Assembly: GCF_000376825.1 (NCBI RefSeq) | Contig: NZ_AQXW01000004.1 | Span: 186,001-250,000 of the forward strand | Origin: Demetria terragena DSM 11295 | GTDB lineage: Bacteria; Actinomycetota; Actinomycetes; Actinomycetales; Dermatophilaceae | Length of the DNA: 64,000 nucleotides | Direction of reading: 5' to 3' | Shown here: piece by piece, positions 53,288 through 62,278 of the stretch | Layout: every line of letters starts with the position of its first letter | Numbering within the stretch: the first letter of the stretch is position 1 | Position numbers and translations under genes: made by a program | Notes under the pieces: model-generated | Databases searched by the model: none | The model's input: the letters and a program-made list of their open reading frames with translations, nothing else | Told to the model about the DNA's origin: nothing

Positions 53288-54031
53288 ATGCCGCGCAATC
53301 TCGCAATTCCCACCGAGACGCTCGTCAAACACGCCCGAGCGGCGTATCCGCAGCTACTCGCGGTTGTCCTTGTGGGAAGCGCCGCCCGCGGCAACGACCA
53401 CGACCTATCGGACATCGACATCCTCTGCCTTGGTGAGAATCTCCCGGGGTACGAACTCGGCGTCCTTGAAGGGCGATTGATCGCGCTGCAGGGTAAGGCG
53501 GAGGAAGCCGTGCGTCGCGATTTCGCTAACCCAATACTCTGTGCGCAGGCAGTTCCTTCCTGGCGCGACAGCCGAATCCTGCACGACCCGGACTACCGGG
53601 CAACCGCATTGCACCAAGAGGCAATCGACTGGAATTGGAACGTCGTTGACGCCGAGTTGGCTTCGACCGTGACCCGGGAGGTCATCGGCTACGCGGAAGA
53701 GGCTCTCAAACTCATCGCTGCGGCCCGTAGCGGGCACCTGACGGCCGCGGCCGTACAAGCCAACCTCATCGCCATTCACCTGACGCCTGTGATTGCGGCG
53801 GCGACTCGACGGTTTGTCCCGAGTGAGAACGCGCTCTGGGACGGATCGGCGGGTGACCCGGAGTGGTTTGCTGGACTCGCCGAGATTCAGGACGCGGACC
53901 CACGCCAGGCGGCCTCCGCTGCGCTCACGCTCTATCTCAAGGCGCTCGATGTGGCATCACCCGGCATGACGACTTCCCAACAGGCTGTGGCCGATCTCGT
54001 CCAGCAGCACGCCAAGAAGTTGATCCGCTGA
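53288..54031 (+). CDS. Nucleotidyltransferase-domain protein
   Basis: A 247-residue protein. Its N-terminal domain has the pol-beta-like nucleotidyltransferase motif VLVGSAARGNDHDLSDIDIL, where the GS and the two Asp form the active site. The rest is a helical region (REVIGYAEEALKLIAAARSG) similar to substrate-binding domains of such enzymes. Aminoglycoside-type or unknown nucleotidyl transfer is possible; no toxin-antitoxin HEPN partner is next to it. It starts 38 bases after RidA. Confidence 0.6.
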   Translation: MPRNLAIPTETLVKHARAAYPQLLAVVLVGSAARGNDHDLSDIDILCLGENLPGYELGVLEGRLIALQGKAEEAVRRDFANPILCAQAVPSWRDSRILHDPDYRATALHQEAIDWNWNVVDAELASTVTREVIGYAEEALKLIAAARSGHLTAAAVQANLIAIHLTPVIAAATRRFVPSENALWDGSAGDPEWFAGLAEIQDADPRQAASAALTLYLKALDVASPGMTTSQQAVADLVQQHAKKLIR

Positions 54032-54042
54032 CCACGATCGAA

Positions 54043-54411
54043 TCAGGCGCGATCGTGAAGGGTGATGTGGTAACCATCGGGGTCGGCGAAGGTAAAAGTG
54101 CGGCCGAACGGACCGTCGACCGGAGCACTCACGATGGGGTACCCATCCGCGTTAAGTACATCGTGGATTGCTTGAACATCGCTGGCGTGCAACCAGATTG
54201 CAGCACCAACCCCTGGCTGGGCGACGGTACTGAGGTCAGTGCCAGGCACGACTTCACGGACAGCAAAAGCAATCGGCGTGGTCTCGAACACCACGGCGTG
54301 CGGCGGACCAGACGAGGATCGGACCAGGCCGAGGTACTGCTCGTAGAACGCTTGTGATGCGGCGAGGTCTCGTACTTGAAGTGAGATGAAATCGGGACCG
54401 GTAGCGGGCAT
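54043..54411 (-). CDS. VOC-fold protein
   Basis: A 122-residue glyoxalase/dioxygenase-fold protein: DFISLQVRDLAASQAFYEQY, LGLVRSSSGPPHAVVFETTP and PFGRTFTFADPDGYHITLHD. The Glu/His metal positions are partly present. It is divergent from a MarR regulator with two matching palindromes in between, so it is likely repressed by that protein, perhaps in response to a phenolic or electrophilic compound. Substrate unknown. Confidence 0.75.
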   Translation of the reverse strand: MPATGPDFISLQVRDLAASQAFYEQYLGLVRSSSGPPHAVVFETTPIAFAVREVVPGTDLSTVAQPGVGAAIWLHASDVQAIHDVLNADGYPIVSAPVDGPFGRTFTFADPDGYHITLHDRA

Positions 54412-54426
54412 GTCTCTCCTTGACTC

Positions 54427-54472
54427 ATGTCAGTTATGTGACATGCGAGAATGTATGTCAGACTACTGACAT
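54427..54472. promoter_or_regulatory. Two MarR-type operator palindromes in the VOC/MarR promoter region
   Basis: Two copies of ATGTCA-N6-TGACAT lie at 54427-54444 and 54455-54472, with centres 28 bases apart (nearly three helical turns). The second contains the first bases of the MarR start codon (54471). Together the two lie between divergent genes, so bound MarR could block both promoters and its own translation start. Confidence 0.65.
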
Positions 54473-54929
54473 GAGTCAAGGTGGCATCGAGCTGGAGACT
54501 TCAATGGGTTACTTGCTCAAGGAGGTGTCGAGCGCCCTGCGCGTGGCCATGGAGGACGTGCTGCGCCCGCTCGGTATGTCGATCACTCATTACTCATGCC
54601 TGGAGTTGCTGGCGCAACGACCCGGCCTGTCGAACTCCGAACTCGCGCGCGGCACTTTCGTGACGCGGCAGTCAATGAACGTCTTGCTTCAGACATTGGA
54701 ACGGGACGGTGAAGTGACACGACCCGCTGAAGCACCGGTCGGGAAGGCGCTCCCCACGCGACTCACGCCTCGCGGCCGCCGAAATCTCACAAGGGCCTCG
54801 GCCGCCGTGCGAGCAGTCGAACTCAGAATGTTGGCCAGCCTGACTGAAGCCGAGCAGTCGGAAGCATCTCGGGCGCTGCGCGCCATGGCGCGCTCACTGC
54901 GTGAGGCTCCCGCCGAGACAGGTCGATGA
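54471..54929 (+). CDS. MarR-family transcriptional regulator
   Basis: A winged-helix regulator of about 152 residues: MGYLLKEVSSALRVAMEDVL, MSITHYSCLELLAQRPGLSN, SELARGTFVTRQSMNVLLQT, and the wing LERDGEVTRPAEAPVGKALP. The C-terminal helix dimerises (SLTEAEQSEASRALRAM). ATG 54471 is the assumed start; ATG 54504 is possible. It is divergent from a VOC gene. Two palindromes upstream (54427-54472) are probably its binding sites. Confidence 0.8.
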   Translation: MSQGGIELETSMGYLLKEVSSALRVAMEDVLRPLGMSITHYSCLELLAQRPGLSNSELARGTFVTRQSMNVLLQTLERDGEVTRPAEAPVGKALPTRLTPRGRRNLTRASAAVRAVELRMLASLTEAEQSEASRALRAMARSLREAPAETGR

Positions 54930-54957
54930 AGGGTGCAGAAGTAGTCGAGTGACCGTT

Positions 54958-55254
54958 TTAGTCGACGTTAAGCGGCGTGAGCGGGTGGATGGCCGGAGGA
55001 GCAGCCAGTTCCGACCCGAGCACCGCGAGGGCATTCTGGATGTGCGGGGTCTCCAGGTGCTTATCCAGATCAGCGGGGTCGCTCCACACCTCAACCGTGA
55101 CGAACGTGCCAGCGCTGGCAGCAGACTCCGACAGGTCGTACGAGATGCACCCTTCCTCAGAACGTGTCGGCTCAACGAGACCTTTCATCGCTTCGCGGAC
55201 AACATCCTCCGAACCGGGCTTTGCAGTGATCACGGCGACGACGTTGATGCTCAT
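54958..55254 (-). CDS. Antibiotic biosynthesis monooxygenase (ABM) domain protein
   Basis: A 98-residue ferredoxin-like-fold protein: MSINVVAVITAKPGSEDVVR, MKGLVEPTRSEEGCISYDLS and FVTVEVWSDPADLDKHLETP. Such proteins are cofactor-free quinol monooxygenases or haem-degrading enzymes in other bacteria; this one has no clear haem ligand. Substrate not known. It lies 29 bases from the end of the MarR gene, convergent with it. Confidence 0.75.
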   Translation of the reverse strand: MSINVVAVITAKPGSEDVVREAMKGLVEPTRSEEGCISYDLSESAASAGTFVTVEVWSDPADLDKHLETPHIQNALAVLGSELAAPPAIHPLTPLNVD

Positions 55255-55402
55255 GCCGCCACTTTAGCCGCGCTGTGGCTGCCCCTCCCGCTACTGAGGT
55301 GTCCTGGTGGTTAGTGGTGGTCCAAACGCGGCCTATCGAACCCGCTTAGACCACCAGAAACCGAGCGACTTCCCAAGCCTGTGCTGCCATGCTGCTGGCG
55401 CG

Positions 55403-56020
55403 CTACCCGGTGACATCAATGACCTCCCCGTTGCGAGGCAGCGATCCCTTAAATGTCAGCGGTACGCCCTCGGCACGCTCAATGTCACGGGTGGAGATCG
55501 CCTGGACATGAACGTGCGGCTCGGTGCTGTTGCCAGAATTCCCGCAACGTGCGATCGCCTCGCCTACTCGCACATGCTGTCCGGTCTGAACCTCCAGACT
55601 CCCTCGCCGAAGGTGGCAGAGCGCGACCACTACTCCCCTGGCTTCGATCAGCACGTGATTTCCGGCAAGTGCCACCCACCCTGAGTTTGCTCGGCGTTGC
55701 TGGGTGAGGGCGTACCTGATTGAGGGGAGGCCGCGAAATGCGGCGTGGTCGGTTTCGGTCCCGTGCGCGGCGACGACAATCCCATCGACCGGTGCCGACA
55801 GGGCGCGTCCGAAGCCTGGGAACCTCTCCGGCGGCTCAGGACGCGCCAAGGAGCCGAGCGTGACGGGCGCGGTACGCCCAGCCGCGTCAACCGGAACGAA
55901 GTCGATGGCGTAAGACGAGGCGAGCAAAGCCGTGCCGTGACTAGGCACCCGGTTGGCCGGGCTGTTCTGCGCACGCCACCTGCCCGTGAAGGGGTAGTCC
56001 AGATCGATCGAGGTAGCCAC
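55403..56020 (-). CDS. M23-family peptidase-like protein without a signal peptide
   Basis: A 205-residue protein of the M23 zinc metallopeptidase fold. The metal ligands are visible: VPSHGTALLASSYAIDFVPV (His 28 and Asp 39) and TEPHVHVQAIS, and RRGSLEVQTGQHVRVGEAIA with CGNSGNS follows the usual barrel turns. No export signal is seen, so either the protein is cytosolic or the true start lies elsewhere. It may cut peptidoglycan bridges if exported. It stands alone. Confidence 0.65.
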   Translation of the reverse strand: MATSIDLDYPFTGRWRAQNSPANRVPSHGTALLASSYAIDFVPVDAAGRTAPVTLGSLARPEPPERFPGFGRALSAPVDGIVVAAHGTETDHAAFRGLPSIRYALTQQRRANSGWVALAGNHVLIEARGVVVALCHLRRGSLEVQTGQHVRVGEAIARCGNSGNSTEPHVHVQAISTRDIERAEGVPLTFKGSLPRNGEVIDVTG

Positions 56021-56080
56021 GCGGCGCCTTTCAATCGGTTGGGCCCTTAGGTGTGACGTTCAGACGGCTCCCCCTAACAG

Positions 56081-56116
56081 CAACACCCGGACCTGCATTC
56101 GCAGGTCCGGGTGTTG
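56081..56116 (-). terminator. Strong hairpin after tRNA-Pro
   Basis: CAACACCCGGACCTGC and its exact complement GCAGGTCCGGGTGTTG flank a 4-base ATTC loop, a perfect 16-bp stem. It starts 24 bases beyond the 3' end of the tRNA on the minus strand. No long T run follows, as often in actinobacteria. Confidence 0.75.
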
Positions 56117-56140
56117 TAGATCTCTTGCGAGATCACACGG

Positions 56141-56214
<74 letters not shown>

Positions 56215-56290
56215 CCGCTTCGGTGGCCCGTGAAGACCTTCGAAGCGACCTGAACACTAGCGCAGGCCACCCCGTCTCACCCAATCGGGG

Positions 56291-57769
56291 TCAGCGTCGG
56301 CGACGCTTCTCGCGAACCCGGACCGACACCTCGATCGGTGAGCCCTCAAAGCCGAACTCTTCACGCAAGCGACGCTCCAAGAATCGGCGGTATCCGGCCT
56401 CGATGAATCCCGAGGCGAAGATGACGAACGTCGGCGGCCTGGTGGCAGCCTGAGTCGCGAACAGGATGCGTGGCTGCTTGCCGCCGCGTACCGGATGTGG
56501 TTGTCCCGCAACGATTTCGCCAAGGAAGGCATTCAGGCGTCCGGTGGGTACGCGGGTGTCCCACGAGTCCAATGCCAGCTCAAGTGCCGGGACAAGTTTG
56601 TCGACGTGGCGGCCGGTCTGGGCCGAAATGTTGACCCGCGGAGCCCATGCGACCTGAGCAAGTTCCCGCTCGATCTCACGCTCCAGATAGTGCCGCCGTT
56701 CGAGGTCGAGCAGGTCCCATTTGTTGAATGCCAACACGAGCGCTCGGCCTGCTTCAACCACTTGGCGTACGACGCGGACGTCCTGCTCCGCGATCGACTC
56801 CTCGGCGTCGATCAGAACGACGGCGACCTCAGCCTTCTCCAGCGCGGCTTGGGTGCGCAGCGAGGCATAGAAGTCCGCGCCTCGCGTCTGATGCACGCGG
56901 CGGCGAATTCCGGCCGTATCAACAAAGGTCCAGGTCTTGCCGCCCAGCTCGATGAGTTCATCGACCGGGTCTCGCGTGGTGCCCGCAACGTTGTCGACGA
57001 CCGCTCGGTCTTCGTGGGCGAGCTTGTTCAAGAGCGAGGACTTGCCGACGTTGGGCCGGCCCAGCAGCGCGACGCGCGGCGGGCCCCCAGCGCGCGGGTC
57101 CACGACCTGAGTCTCCTTCGGCAGGACCGCCAGCAAGGCGTCGAGGGCGTCGCCGCTCCCCCGCCCATGCAGCGCGGACACTGGATAAGGCTCGCCAAGG
57201 CCCAGCGACCACAACATCGCCGCATCTGCCTCAACGCGTTGGTCATCCACCTTGTTCGCGATCAGGATGACGGGCTTCTTCGAGCGCCGCAGCAGGCGTA
57301 CGACAGCCTCGTCGGTGTCCGTGGCACCCACTGTGGCGTCGACGACGAACATCACTGCATCGGCGAGTTCAATCGCGACTTCAGCCTGCTCAGCCACTCG
57401 CAAGTGAATGCCCTTGGCATCGACTTCCCAGCCGCCAGTATCGACCAGAGAGATCGCTCGTCCCGACCACTCAGCGTCATAAGTGACGCGGTCACGGGTC
57501 ACGCCTGGAACATCCTGGACAACGGCCTCACGGCGTCCCAGGATGCGGTTGACGAATGTTGACTTCCCCACGTTGGGCCGGCCCACGACCGCCACAACAG
57601 GGCGAGATTGCGCCATCACGGGTGCCGAGGGTCCAGATTCTCCGGGCGCAAGGAGAGCCTGATCCTCCGGGCTCAGCTCAAAGTCATCGAGGCCGACGCG
57701 CAGCGCATGCTCGACGCCCTCGTGGTCATCCCCGGATTGCGAGGACGAATTGGGGTCTTGCTGGCTCAC
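56291..57769 (-). CDS. der: Ribosome-associated GTPase Der (EngA)
   Basis: Double-GTPase protein of 492 residues, needed for 50S ribosome assembly. Domain 1 has [27 protein letters not shown] and ANKVD; domain 2 has [26 protein letters not shown] and FNKWDLL. The C-terminal KH-like domain ([20 protein letters not shown]) is present. The N-terminal tail is acidic and unordered. It starts at GTG 57769. In many actinobacteria cmk lies upstream; here the upstream neighbour is divergent and unrelated. Confidence 0.95.
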   Translation of the reverse strand: MSQQDPNSSSQSGDDHEGVEHALRVGLDDFELSPEDQALLAPGESGPSAPVMAQSRPVVAVVGRPNVGKSTFVNRILGRREAVVQDVPGVTRDRVTYDAEWSGRAISLVDTGGWEVDAKGIHLRVAEQAEVAIELADAVMFVVDATVGATDTDEAVVRLLRRSKKPVILIANKVDDQRVEADAAMLWSLGLGEPYPVSALHGRGSGDALDALLAVLPKETQVVDPRAGGPPRVALLGRPNVGKSSLLNKLAHEDRAVVDNVAGTTRDPVDELIELGGKTWTFVDTAGIRRRVHQTRGADFYASLRTQAALEKAEVAVVLIDAEESIAEQDVRVVRQVVEAGRALVLAFNKWDLLDLERRHYLEREIERELAQVAWAPRVNISAQTGRHVDKLVPALELALDSWDTRVPTGRLNAFLGEIVAGQPHPVRGGKQPRILFATQAATRPPTFVIFASGFIEAGYRRFLERRLREEFGFEGSPIEVSVRVREKRRRR

Positions 57770-57956
57770 GACAACCTCACGACATGTGGTGGAACAGAAA
57801 TAGGTAAGCCCCCATTGTCGCGCACGGATACGTGTGCTCGCGACATCCGCCGGGATACCGCGGGCTTGCCCAATCTTTGCCCTTCGTTAGCCCATCAGCG
57901 GGCGAGGATCAGATTGTCTGGAGGGACATCCGTTTTCGCGATCGAGGAGTTCGACC

Positions 57957-58421
57957 ATGCACCTCACCATTCGCCGCACCACCATGGGCGCCACACTCGT
58001 CAGCGCCGCCATGCTGGTGAGCATCCAGCCAGTCAGCGCTGCTGAGATCGGCACCGTCCCGGCATCTGAAGCGGCCGCACAACTCCGTCTGGGAATGAGT
58101 TCGGACATGACACCCGCCGCCGCCGAGGACGCCTTGGGGTCCCTCACCGTGAAGACCGGCTCTAGCGACGGATATGACCGCGAACTCTTTCCGCACTGGC
58201 GCGATGCCAGCAGCCACGGCTGGCCCGAAGAGCCAAATAACTCCTGCGATGCCCGTGGCGCCGCGCTCTATCGCGATGGTGAGAACGTCACATCATCGAG
58301 CTCGTGCACGAACCTCAAAGGCACCTGGGTTGACCCCTACTCAGCCAAAAAGTACGACGCCGCAAGCGACATCGACATCGACCACGCGGTATCTGTAGCG
58401 GTCACAGTAAGTGCCATCTGA
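57957..58421 (+). pseudogene. Secreted HNH-type nuclease, C-terminally truncated
   Basis: Sec-type signal peptide at residues 1-28 (TTMGATLVSAAMLVSIQPVS, cleavage after AAE region), then YDRELFPHWRDASSHGWPEE, CDARGAALYRD, SSSCTNLKGTWVDPYSAKKY, DAASDIDIDHAV. This matches secreted DUF1524/GmrSD-C-type HNH nucleases up to the first catalytic DIDH. The usual remainder, about 70 residues with the NRSKGDKDP-type block and the second His motif, is absent: the frame ends at 58421 after a nonfamily tail. The following bases in other frames do not restore it. It is probably inactive. Confidence 0.6.
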
Positions 58422-58630
58422 TCGCGCAGGTCAACTCGTCAGCGACATGCCGGTCACAGAGAGGCGATCTGCTGGCCCGCATGGGGATCCATCAGGTGGT
58501 CGCGCAGTGGGGGCCTCGGGTGACGTCGACAGCCATCGGAGGACACGCGTCTTGCGGGGCGACCCGGGTCTAGCGTGGAGCGTTCGTGCGCGTCATGAGT
58601 CGGCCGCCTGGCCAGTTGCCCGTGCAGTCT

Positions 58631-59152
58631 TCAAGGGTTGACGGCATCTGCGACCTGCAGTGCGGCCTGGGCGGGCGTGAGGTCTGTGGTGTCGACGACC
58701 TCAGCCTCGTCGTGCAGCCAGGTGCGAGCCGCCTCAGCGTAGGAATCGAGGTATCTGAGACGGAATGGTGAGGGACCAAGAAGTGTGTCTCCCTCGATGC
58801 GCTCGCGGAGGGTCTCGCGGTCAGCGTGGAGGACGAAGTGCCGCACCGGGATGGCATGGTGGGCGAAGCCCGCACTGATCTCGCGCCAGTACTGCTTGAC
58901 CAAGACGGTCATGGGCACCAACAGAGTGCCGCCGGTGTAGTCGAGTACGCAGCGAGCGGTCTCGACCACGAGCGTCCGCCACGGCGGCCAGTGCTGGAAG
59001 TTGTCCGTCTCTGGTAGCCCCGGCGTGATGTCCATGAGTGTCTCGCCAACCTTCTCGGCGTCGAACACCCGTGAGTTCGGGATTAACTCTCGCGCGAGTG
59101 CACTGGTCGTCGTCTTGCCTGCGCCGTGGGTGCCGTTGAGCCATACGATCAC
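58631..59152 (-). CDS. TmrB-like P-loop ATPase/kinase
   Basis: A 173-residue P-loop protein starting at GTG 59152. Walker A is VWLNGTHGAGKTTTSALARE; a kinase-like lid Arg is in ADRETLRERIEGD. The length, the HFVLHADRETL segment and the fold fit tunicamycin-resistance protein TmrB and related AAA33 ATPases. The function here is unknown; it may bind or phosphorylate a small molecule. It does not lie next to tunicamycin-synthesis genes. Confidence 0.65.
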   Translation of the reverse strand: MIVWLNGTHGAGKTTTSALARELIPNSRVFDAEKVGETLMDITPGLPETDNFQHWPPWRTLVVETARCVLDYTGGTLLVPMTVLVKQYWREISAGFAHHAIPVRHFVLHADRETLRERIEGDTLLGPSPFRLRYLDSYAEAARTWLHDEAEVVDTTDLTPAQAALQVADAVNP

Positions 59153-59243
59153 GGCCCGATGCTAGCGGTGTTCGGCCGATGCGCCGCGCGGCCAGCCTGC
59201 AGGAGGATCCCCAGCTGGAACAGAGCGGGAAGGCTGGAGGTCC

Positions 59244-59512
59244 TCAAGTAAGTCCAGCGAGAAACGTGCGCGCCTGCTCGACAAGAGAGACGAGGAAACG
59301 GGCAGAACCAACCGCGTCCCCTGTGAGCTGGAGGCCGTGGTTCCCCCCGGGAAGTTCCAAGACCACGTGCCCGGTCTTGTGCGCTAGGTCTGAGTCCCAC
59401 GATTCGTCAACGCTCCCGCCCACGAGGAGCGCCGGGCCGGCCTCGCGCAGGACACTGGCTCGAACCTCGTCGCGGTGAAGAAGCGGGGTGAGCCACACGC
59501 CGGGCAGCTCTC
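59244..59512 (-). pseudogene. Alpha/beta-hydrolase remnant (C-terminal part)
   Basis: Between a stop at about 59515 and the stop at 59244 the frame reads LTPLLHRDEVRASVLREAGP, ALLVGGSVDESWDSDLAHKT and GHVVLELPGGNHGLQLTGDA. This is the end of an alpha/beta-hydrolase fold, including the catalytic Asp strand (WDSD) and the catalytic His (NHGLQ). The N-terminal half with the nucleophile Ser is absent. It is therefore a truncated gene. Confidence 0.55.
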
Positions 59513-59530
59513 AGTGGGCAGTCCAGTCGA

Positions 59531-60256
59531 TCAGTGGCCGCGTTCGGCGATGAAGACGAATTCCGCGCCGGGTCGATCTGGTGCCTGTCGGACCTCGAGG
59601 GTGGTGTAGCCGGCCTGCATGAGACCGTCGTCGACCTCGGCCCTGTCGCGGAACCGCAGCGTGGAGTCCGAGGACATCGTGGTGTGGTCGGGGAACGTGT
59701 ACGTGTGCCGGAAGGAGACCAACGGCAGGTCGACGCGGGTCACCACTCGTCGGTGCTCGACGCGCCCCACCGCGGGCACATGCCTGATGACCTCGGCCGG
59801 ATCGCGTCGCCAGCCCTCCCAGGCACGGGACTCGGGTCGTCGCGTCTCGAAGACGAGGTAGCCACCCGGGCGCAGCGCGCCTCGGATACCGGCGAGAGCG
59901 GCCGACCATGCCGCGTCGGTAAGGAAGACCTGCGCGACATTGCCGGTCATCACGGCAAGGTCGACCTGCATGTCGGGCAAGCAGGTCGCATCGCCGTGCA
60001 GCCACTCGACTTGGTCAGCTCCCGGCTTGCCGCGCGCCACATCCAACGAGGCGGACGCGGGATCGACGCCGGTAACGCTAACGCCGCGTGCGGCCGCCAG
60101 CAAGGCCAAGGACCCGGTGCCGCACCCGATATCCAGCACACGGGTCGCATCGAACTCGGTGACGATGTCCAGGTAGTGGTCGAGGTCGTCGCGCGGCCCA
60201 TCGAATACGTCATAAAGCGCCGCCAGGCGTGGGTCGCTGAAGATGGCGTCGATCAC
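59531..60256 (-). CDS. Class I SAM-dependent methyltransferase
   Basis: A 241-residue methyltransferase. SAM motif I is ATRVLDIGCGTGSLALLAAA, motif post-I VTGVDPASASLDVARGKP, and motif IV VDLAVMTGNVAQVFL, then LRPGGYLVFETRRPESR. The C-terminal beta-rich substrate domain follows. It starts at GTG 60256. Substrate unknown. No linked biosynthetic genes are visible. Confidence 0.8.
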   Translation of the reverse strand: MIDAIFSDPRLAALYDVFDGPRDDLDHYLDIVTEFDATRVLDIGCGTGSLALLAAARGVSVTGVDPASASLDVARGKPGADQVEWLHGDATCLPDMQVDLAVMTGNVAQVFLTDAAWSAALAGIRGALRPGGYLVFETRRPESRAWEGWRRDPAEVIRHVPAVGRVEHRRVVTRVDLPLVSFRHTYTFPDHTTMSSDSTLRFRDRAEVDDGLMQAGYTTLEVRQAPDRPGAEFVFIAERGH

Positions 60257-60400
60257 GACTGCCCACCGTAGTCCAGCCCTTCAGCTGGCGCCGATAGCCG
60301 ATCCCGTAGCGGGGATGGCTCGGCGTCCCTGTGTGTCGTCCGAGGGTAGTCGTACGCTGTTGGTTCGCGGGAAGCCAAACGAAGGCAACGGCAGGCCGGT

Positions 60401-61081
60401 TCACTGAGCCGGAGAGCGGAGCCAGACTCGCAGTGGGCCCAGGTCCGAGAAGCCGGCGGCGAGGGCAGCATCGAGGTCGGGGCCGTGCTCATAGCCCACG
60501 ACAGGCTTGCCAGGAAAGAATCGGGCGACAACCGACGCAACCTCGCCCCAGCCAGCCCGCCTGTCGCCACCGACCTGGAATACGTTCGAGATTCCGACGA
60601 CCCGGTCGCTGCTGTTGGCGACTGCTCCAGCCACGAGGCGTCCCTCCCGATACGCGCCAAGGATCCTGACGGACGGGTCCCGCAGCAGGCCGATTGGCAA
60701 GACCTCAGGTAGCTCTGCGGCAGCGCACCAGGACTCAAGCTCGGCCGTCTCGGTGAGGTGCGACCAGCCCGTCGGGTCGGCGTTTTTCGGTCCGTTGGTC
60801 TGCCCGATCCATCGGGCGGTGAACAGCTCGCTGAACCCGTAGGGCTCAAGGTCAACGTCGGCATAGCTGTCCTTGACCGAGCAAGCCTTTCGACCCGAGA
60901 GCACCTGACTCAGCTGCCGGGCGGACACGCCACTTTTGAGCGTCACGGCATCGGGGAACAACGGGGCAGGGCTGCCGGTGACCAACCATATGCCATTGGT
61001 GTTGTCAGTTATCCCGCCACGCCGACAGACCAGGGCACACCAGTCCACGTTGTTCGTCACGGCGGAAGACAGCAGATCCAT
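60401..61081 (-). CDS. GNAT-like protein of unknown function
   Basis: A 226-residue protein resembling GNAT acetyltransferases in its second half (LELESWCAAAELPE-type entry, ILGAYREGRLVAGAVANSSD, VVGISNVFQVGGDRRAGWGE, ATAFPGKPVVGYEHGPDLDA-like end). The CoA-binding RxxGxG loop is poor. It begins MDLLSSAVTNNVDWCALVCR. Similar proteins exist in actinobacteria, as far as I recall, without a known role. Activity is uncertain. Confidence 0.5.
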   Translation of the reverse strand: MDLLSSAVTNNVDWCALVCRRGGITDNTNGIWLVTGSPAPLFPDAVTLKSGVSARQLSQVLSGRKACSVKDSYADVDLEPYGFSELFTARWIGQTNGPKNADPTGWSHLTETAELESWCAAAELPEVLPIGLLRDPSVRILGAYREGRLVAGAVANSSDRVVGISNVFQVGGDRRAGWGEVASVVARFFPGKPVVGYEHGPDLDAALAAGFSDLGPLRVWLRSPAQ

Positions 61082-61174
61082 GCACCCATTCTGCCGCAGA
61101 AGCGAATGTACGATGTCACCTGAAAGGTGGGCCTGTGCCGGTAACCGATCCCATCCGGATGCTTCTGTCAGTCG

Positions 61175-62278
61175 CTATCGGCTTGGCGCAGCCTGTAGGG
61201 ACGACTCTGGTGCGGGCTCCGGTCGGTCCTTGGTGAGAAGGACGATCGTGTTTGCCTCCGTAGACGGTGAGGTGATGCGATACCCGGTCCGCTGGTAGAG
61301 GTCGATGTTGCGGCTGCTGCACGACCCGGTGACCAAGGCAAATGAGGTGGTGCCTCGGGGTGCTTGGCTCTCGGCGTAGGCCAGCAGCCAACGGCCGATT
61401 CCCTGGCCGGCGAGGTCCGGGGCAACCATGAGCCGGCCGATTTCCCACACTCCGCCGGCGGCGCGTGCCCGGACGGCGGCGACGAGCCGGCCGTGCAGCC
61501 GGACGGTCCACACCTGCCAGCTCACCGCCCAAGCACGCAGGTCGTCGAAGGTCTCGTGCAGCGCGGGGATGTCGAGCGTGTCGTTGACGATCGCTTCCTG
61601 CACCCAGCAGCAGCGCTGTAACACCAGCAGCTCGGCCAGGTCGTCGGTTGCGGCGGGAGCGAGGCTCAGCTCTGCGACGGGCGCGTCGGTGGCGACCGGT
61701 GCTCGCAGCGGCCGCAGCGCGGCCGCGACGTGCAGCAGCTCGGTGAGGACCGCGGTCGCGGCGCCGGCGGGTGCGGCGTCGGCTCGGACCTGCCCGTCGT
61801 GGACGGTGTCGGTGATGCGCAGGGCGACGGTGGCGCCGATCGGCACCATGCGCAGCGTCGTCACGACCTGCTTGGCCATCTGCACCGATCGGGTGCCGGC
61901 GGAGGTGTTGCCGTAGCTGACGAACCCGACGGGCTTCCACGCCCACTCGGCGTAGAGATAGTCCAGGGCGTTCTTCAACACCGCCGGCATGCCGTAGTTG
62001 TACTCAGGGGTCACGACGATGAAGGCGTCCGCAGCGGCCACCCGTTCGCTCCAGCGGCGGGTGTGCTCGTGCCGGTAGACACCACCTGCCGGGTGCTCAG
62101 GCTCGTCGAGCATCGGCAGGCCGATCTCGGCGAGGTCAGCGAGGTCGATGCTGCCGGCCACGTCCTCCGCCGCCGAGGCGGTCACGAACCAGCGGGCCAC
62201 CGCCGGGCCCAGCCGTCCAGGGCGGCTGCTGGCAACCAGGACCATCACGCGGGGACGCGTTCCCGTATCTGATGACAT
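61175..62278 (-). CDS. Fusion protein: NADPH-dependent FMN reductase domain plus GNAT acetyltransferase domain
   Basis: A 367-residue fusion. Residues about 1-190 form a flavodoxin-like FMN reductase (RVMVLVASSRPGRLGPAVAR, VVTPEYNYGMPAVLKNALDY and LYAEWAWKPVGFVSYGN). Residues about 195-340 form a GNAT domain (CCWVQEAIVNDTLDI, GRLMVAPDLAGQGIGRWLL with the CoA loop, LYQRTGYRI). The FMN reductase normally stands alone as an azoreductase/quinone-type enzyme. The protein is divergent from a MarR regulator with two operator copies between them, so it probably acts on an electrophilic or aromatic toxin in two steps. Confidence 0.8.
   Translation of the reverse strand: MSSDTGTRPRVMVLVASSRPGRLGPAVARWFVTASAAEDVAGSIDLADLAEIGLPMLDEPEHPAGGVYRHEHTRRWSERVAAADAFIVVTPEYNYGMPAVLKNALDYLYAEWAWKPVGFVSYGNTSAGTRSVQMAKQVVTTLRMVPIGATVALRITDTVHDGQVRADAAPAGAATAVLTELLHVAAALRPLRAPVATDAPVAELSLAPAATDDLAELLVLQRCCWVQEAIVNDTLDIPALHETFDDLRAWAVSWQVWTVRLHGRLVAAVRARAAGGVWEIGRLMVAPDLAGQGIGRWLLAYAESQAPRGTTSFALVTGSCSSRNIDLYQRTGYRITSPSTEANTIVLLTKDRPEPAPESSLQAAPSR

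Noticed and set aside
56495-57562. 355-codon plus-strand frame opposite der
   Set aside because: Shadow of Der; no signature of its own.
61116-61946. 276-codon minus-strand Arg-rich frame in the fusion gene
   Set aside because: Very Arg/Gly/Ala-rich composition typical of an out-of-frame reading of a GC-rich gene.
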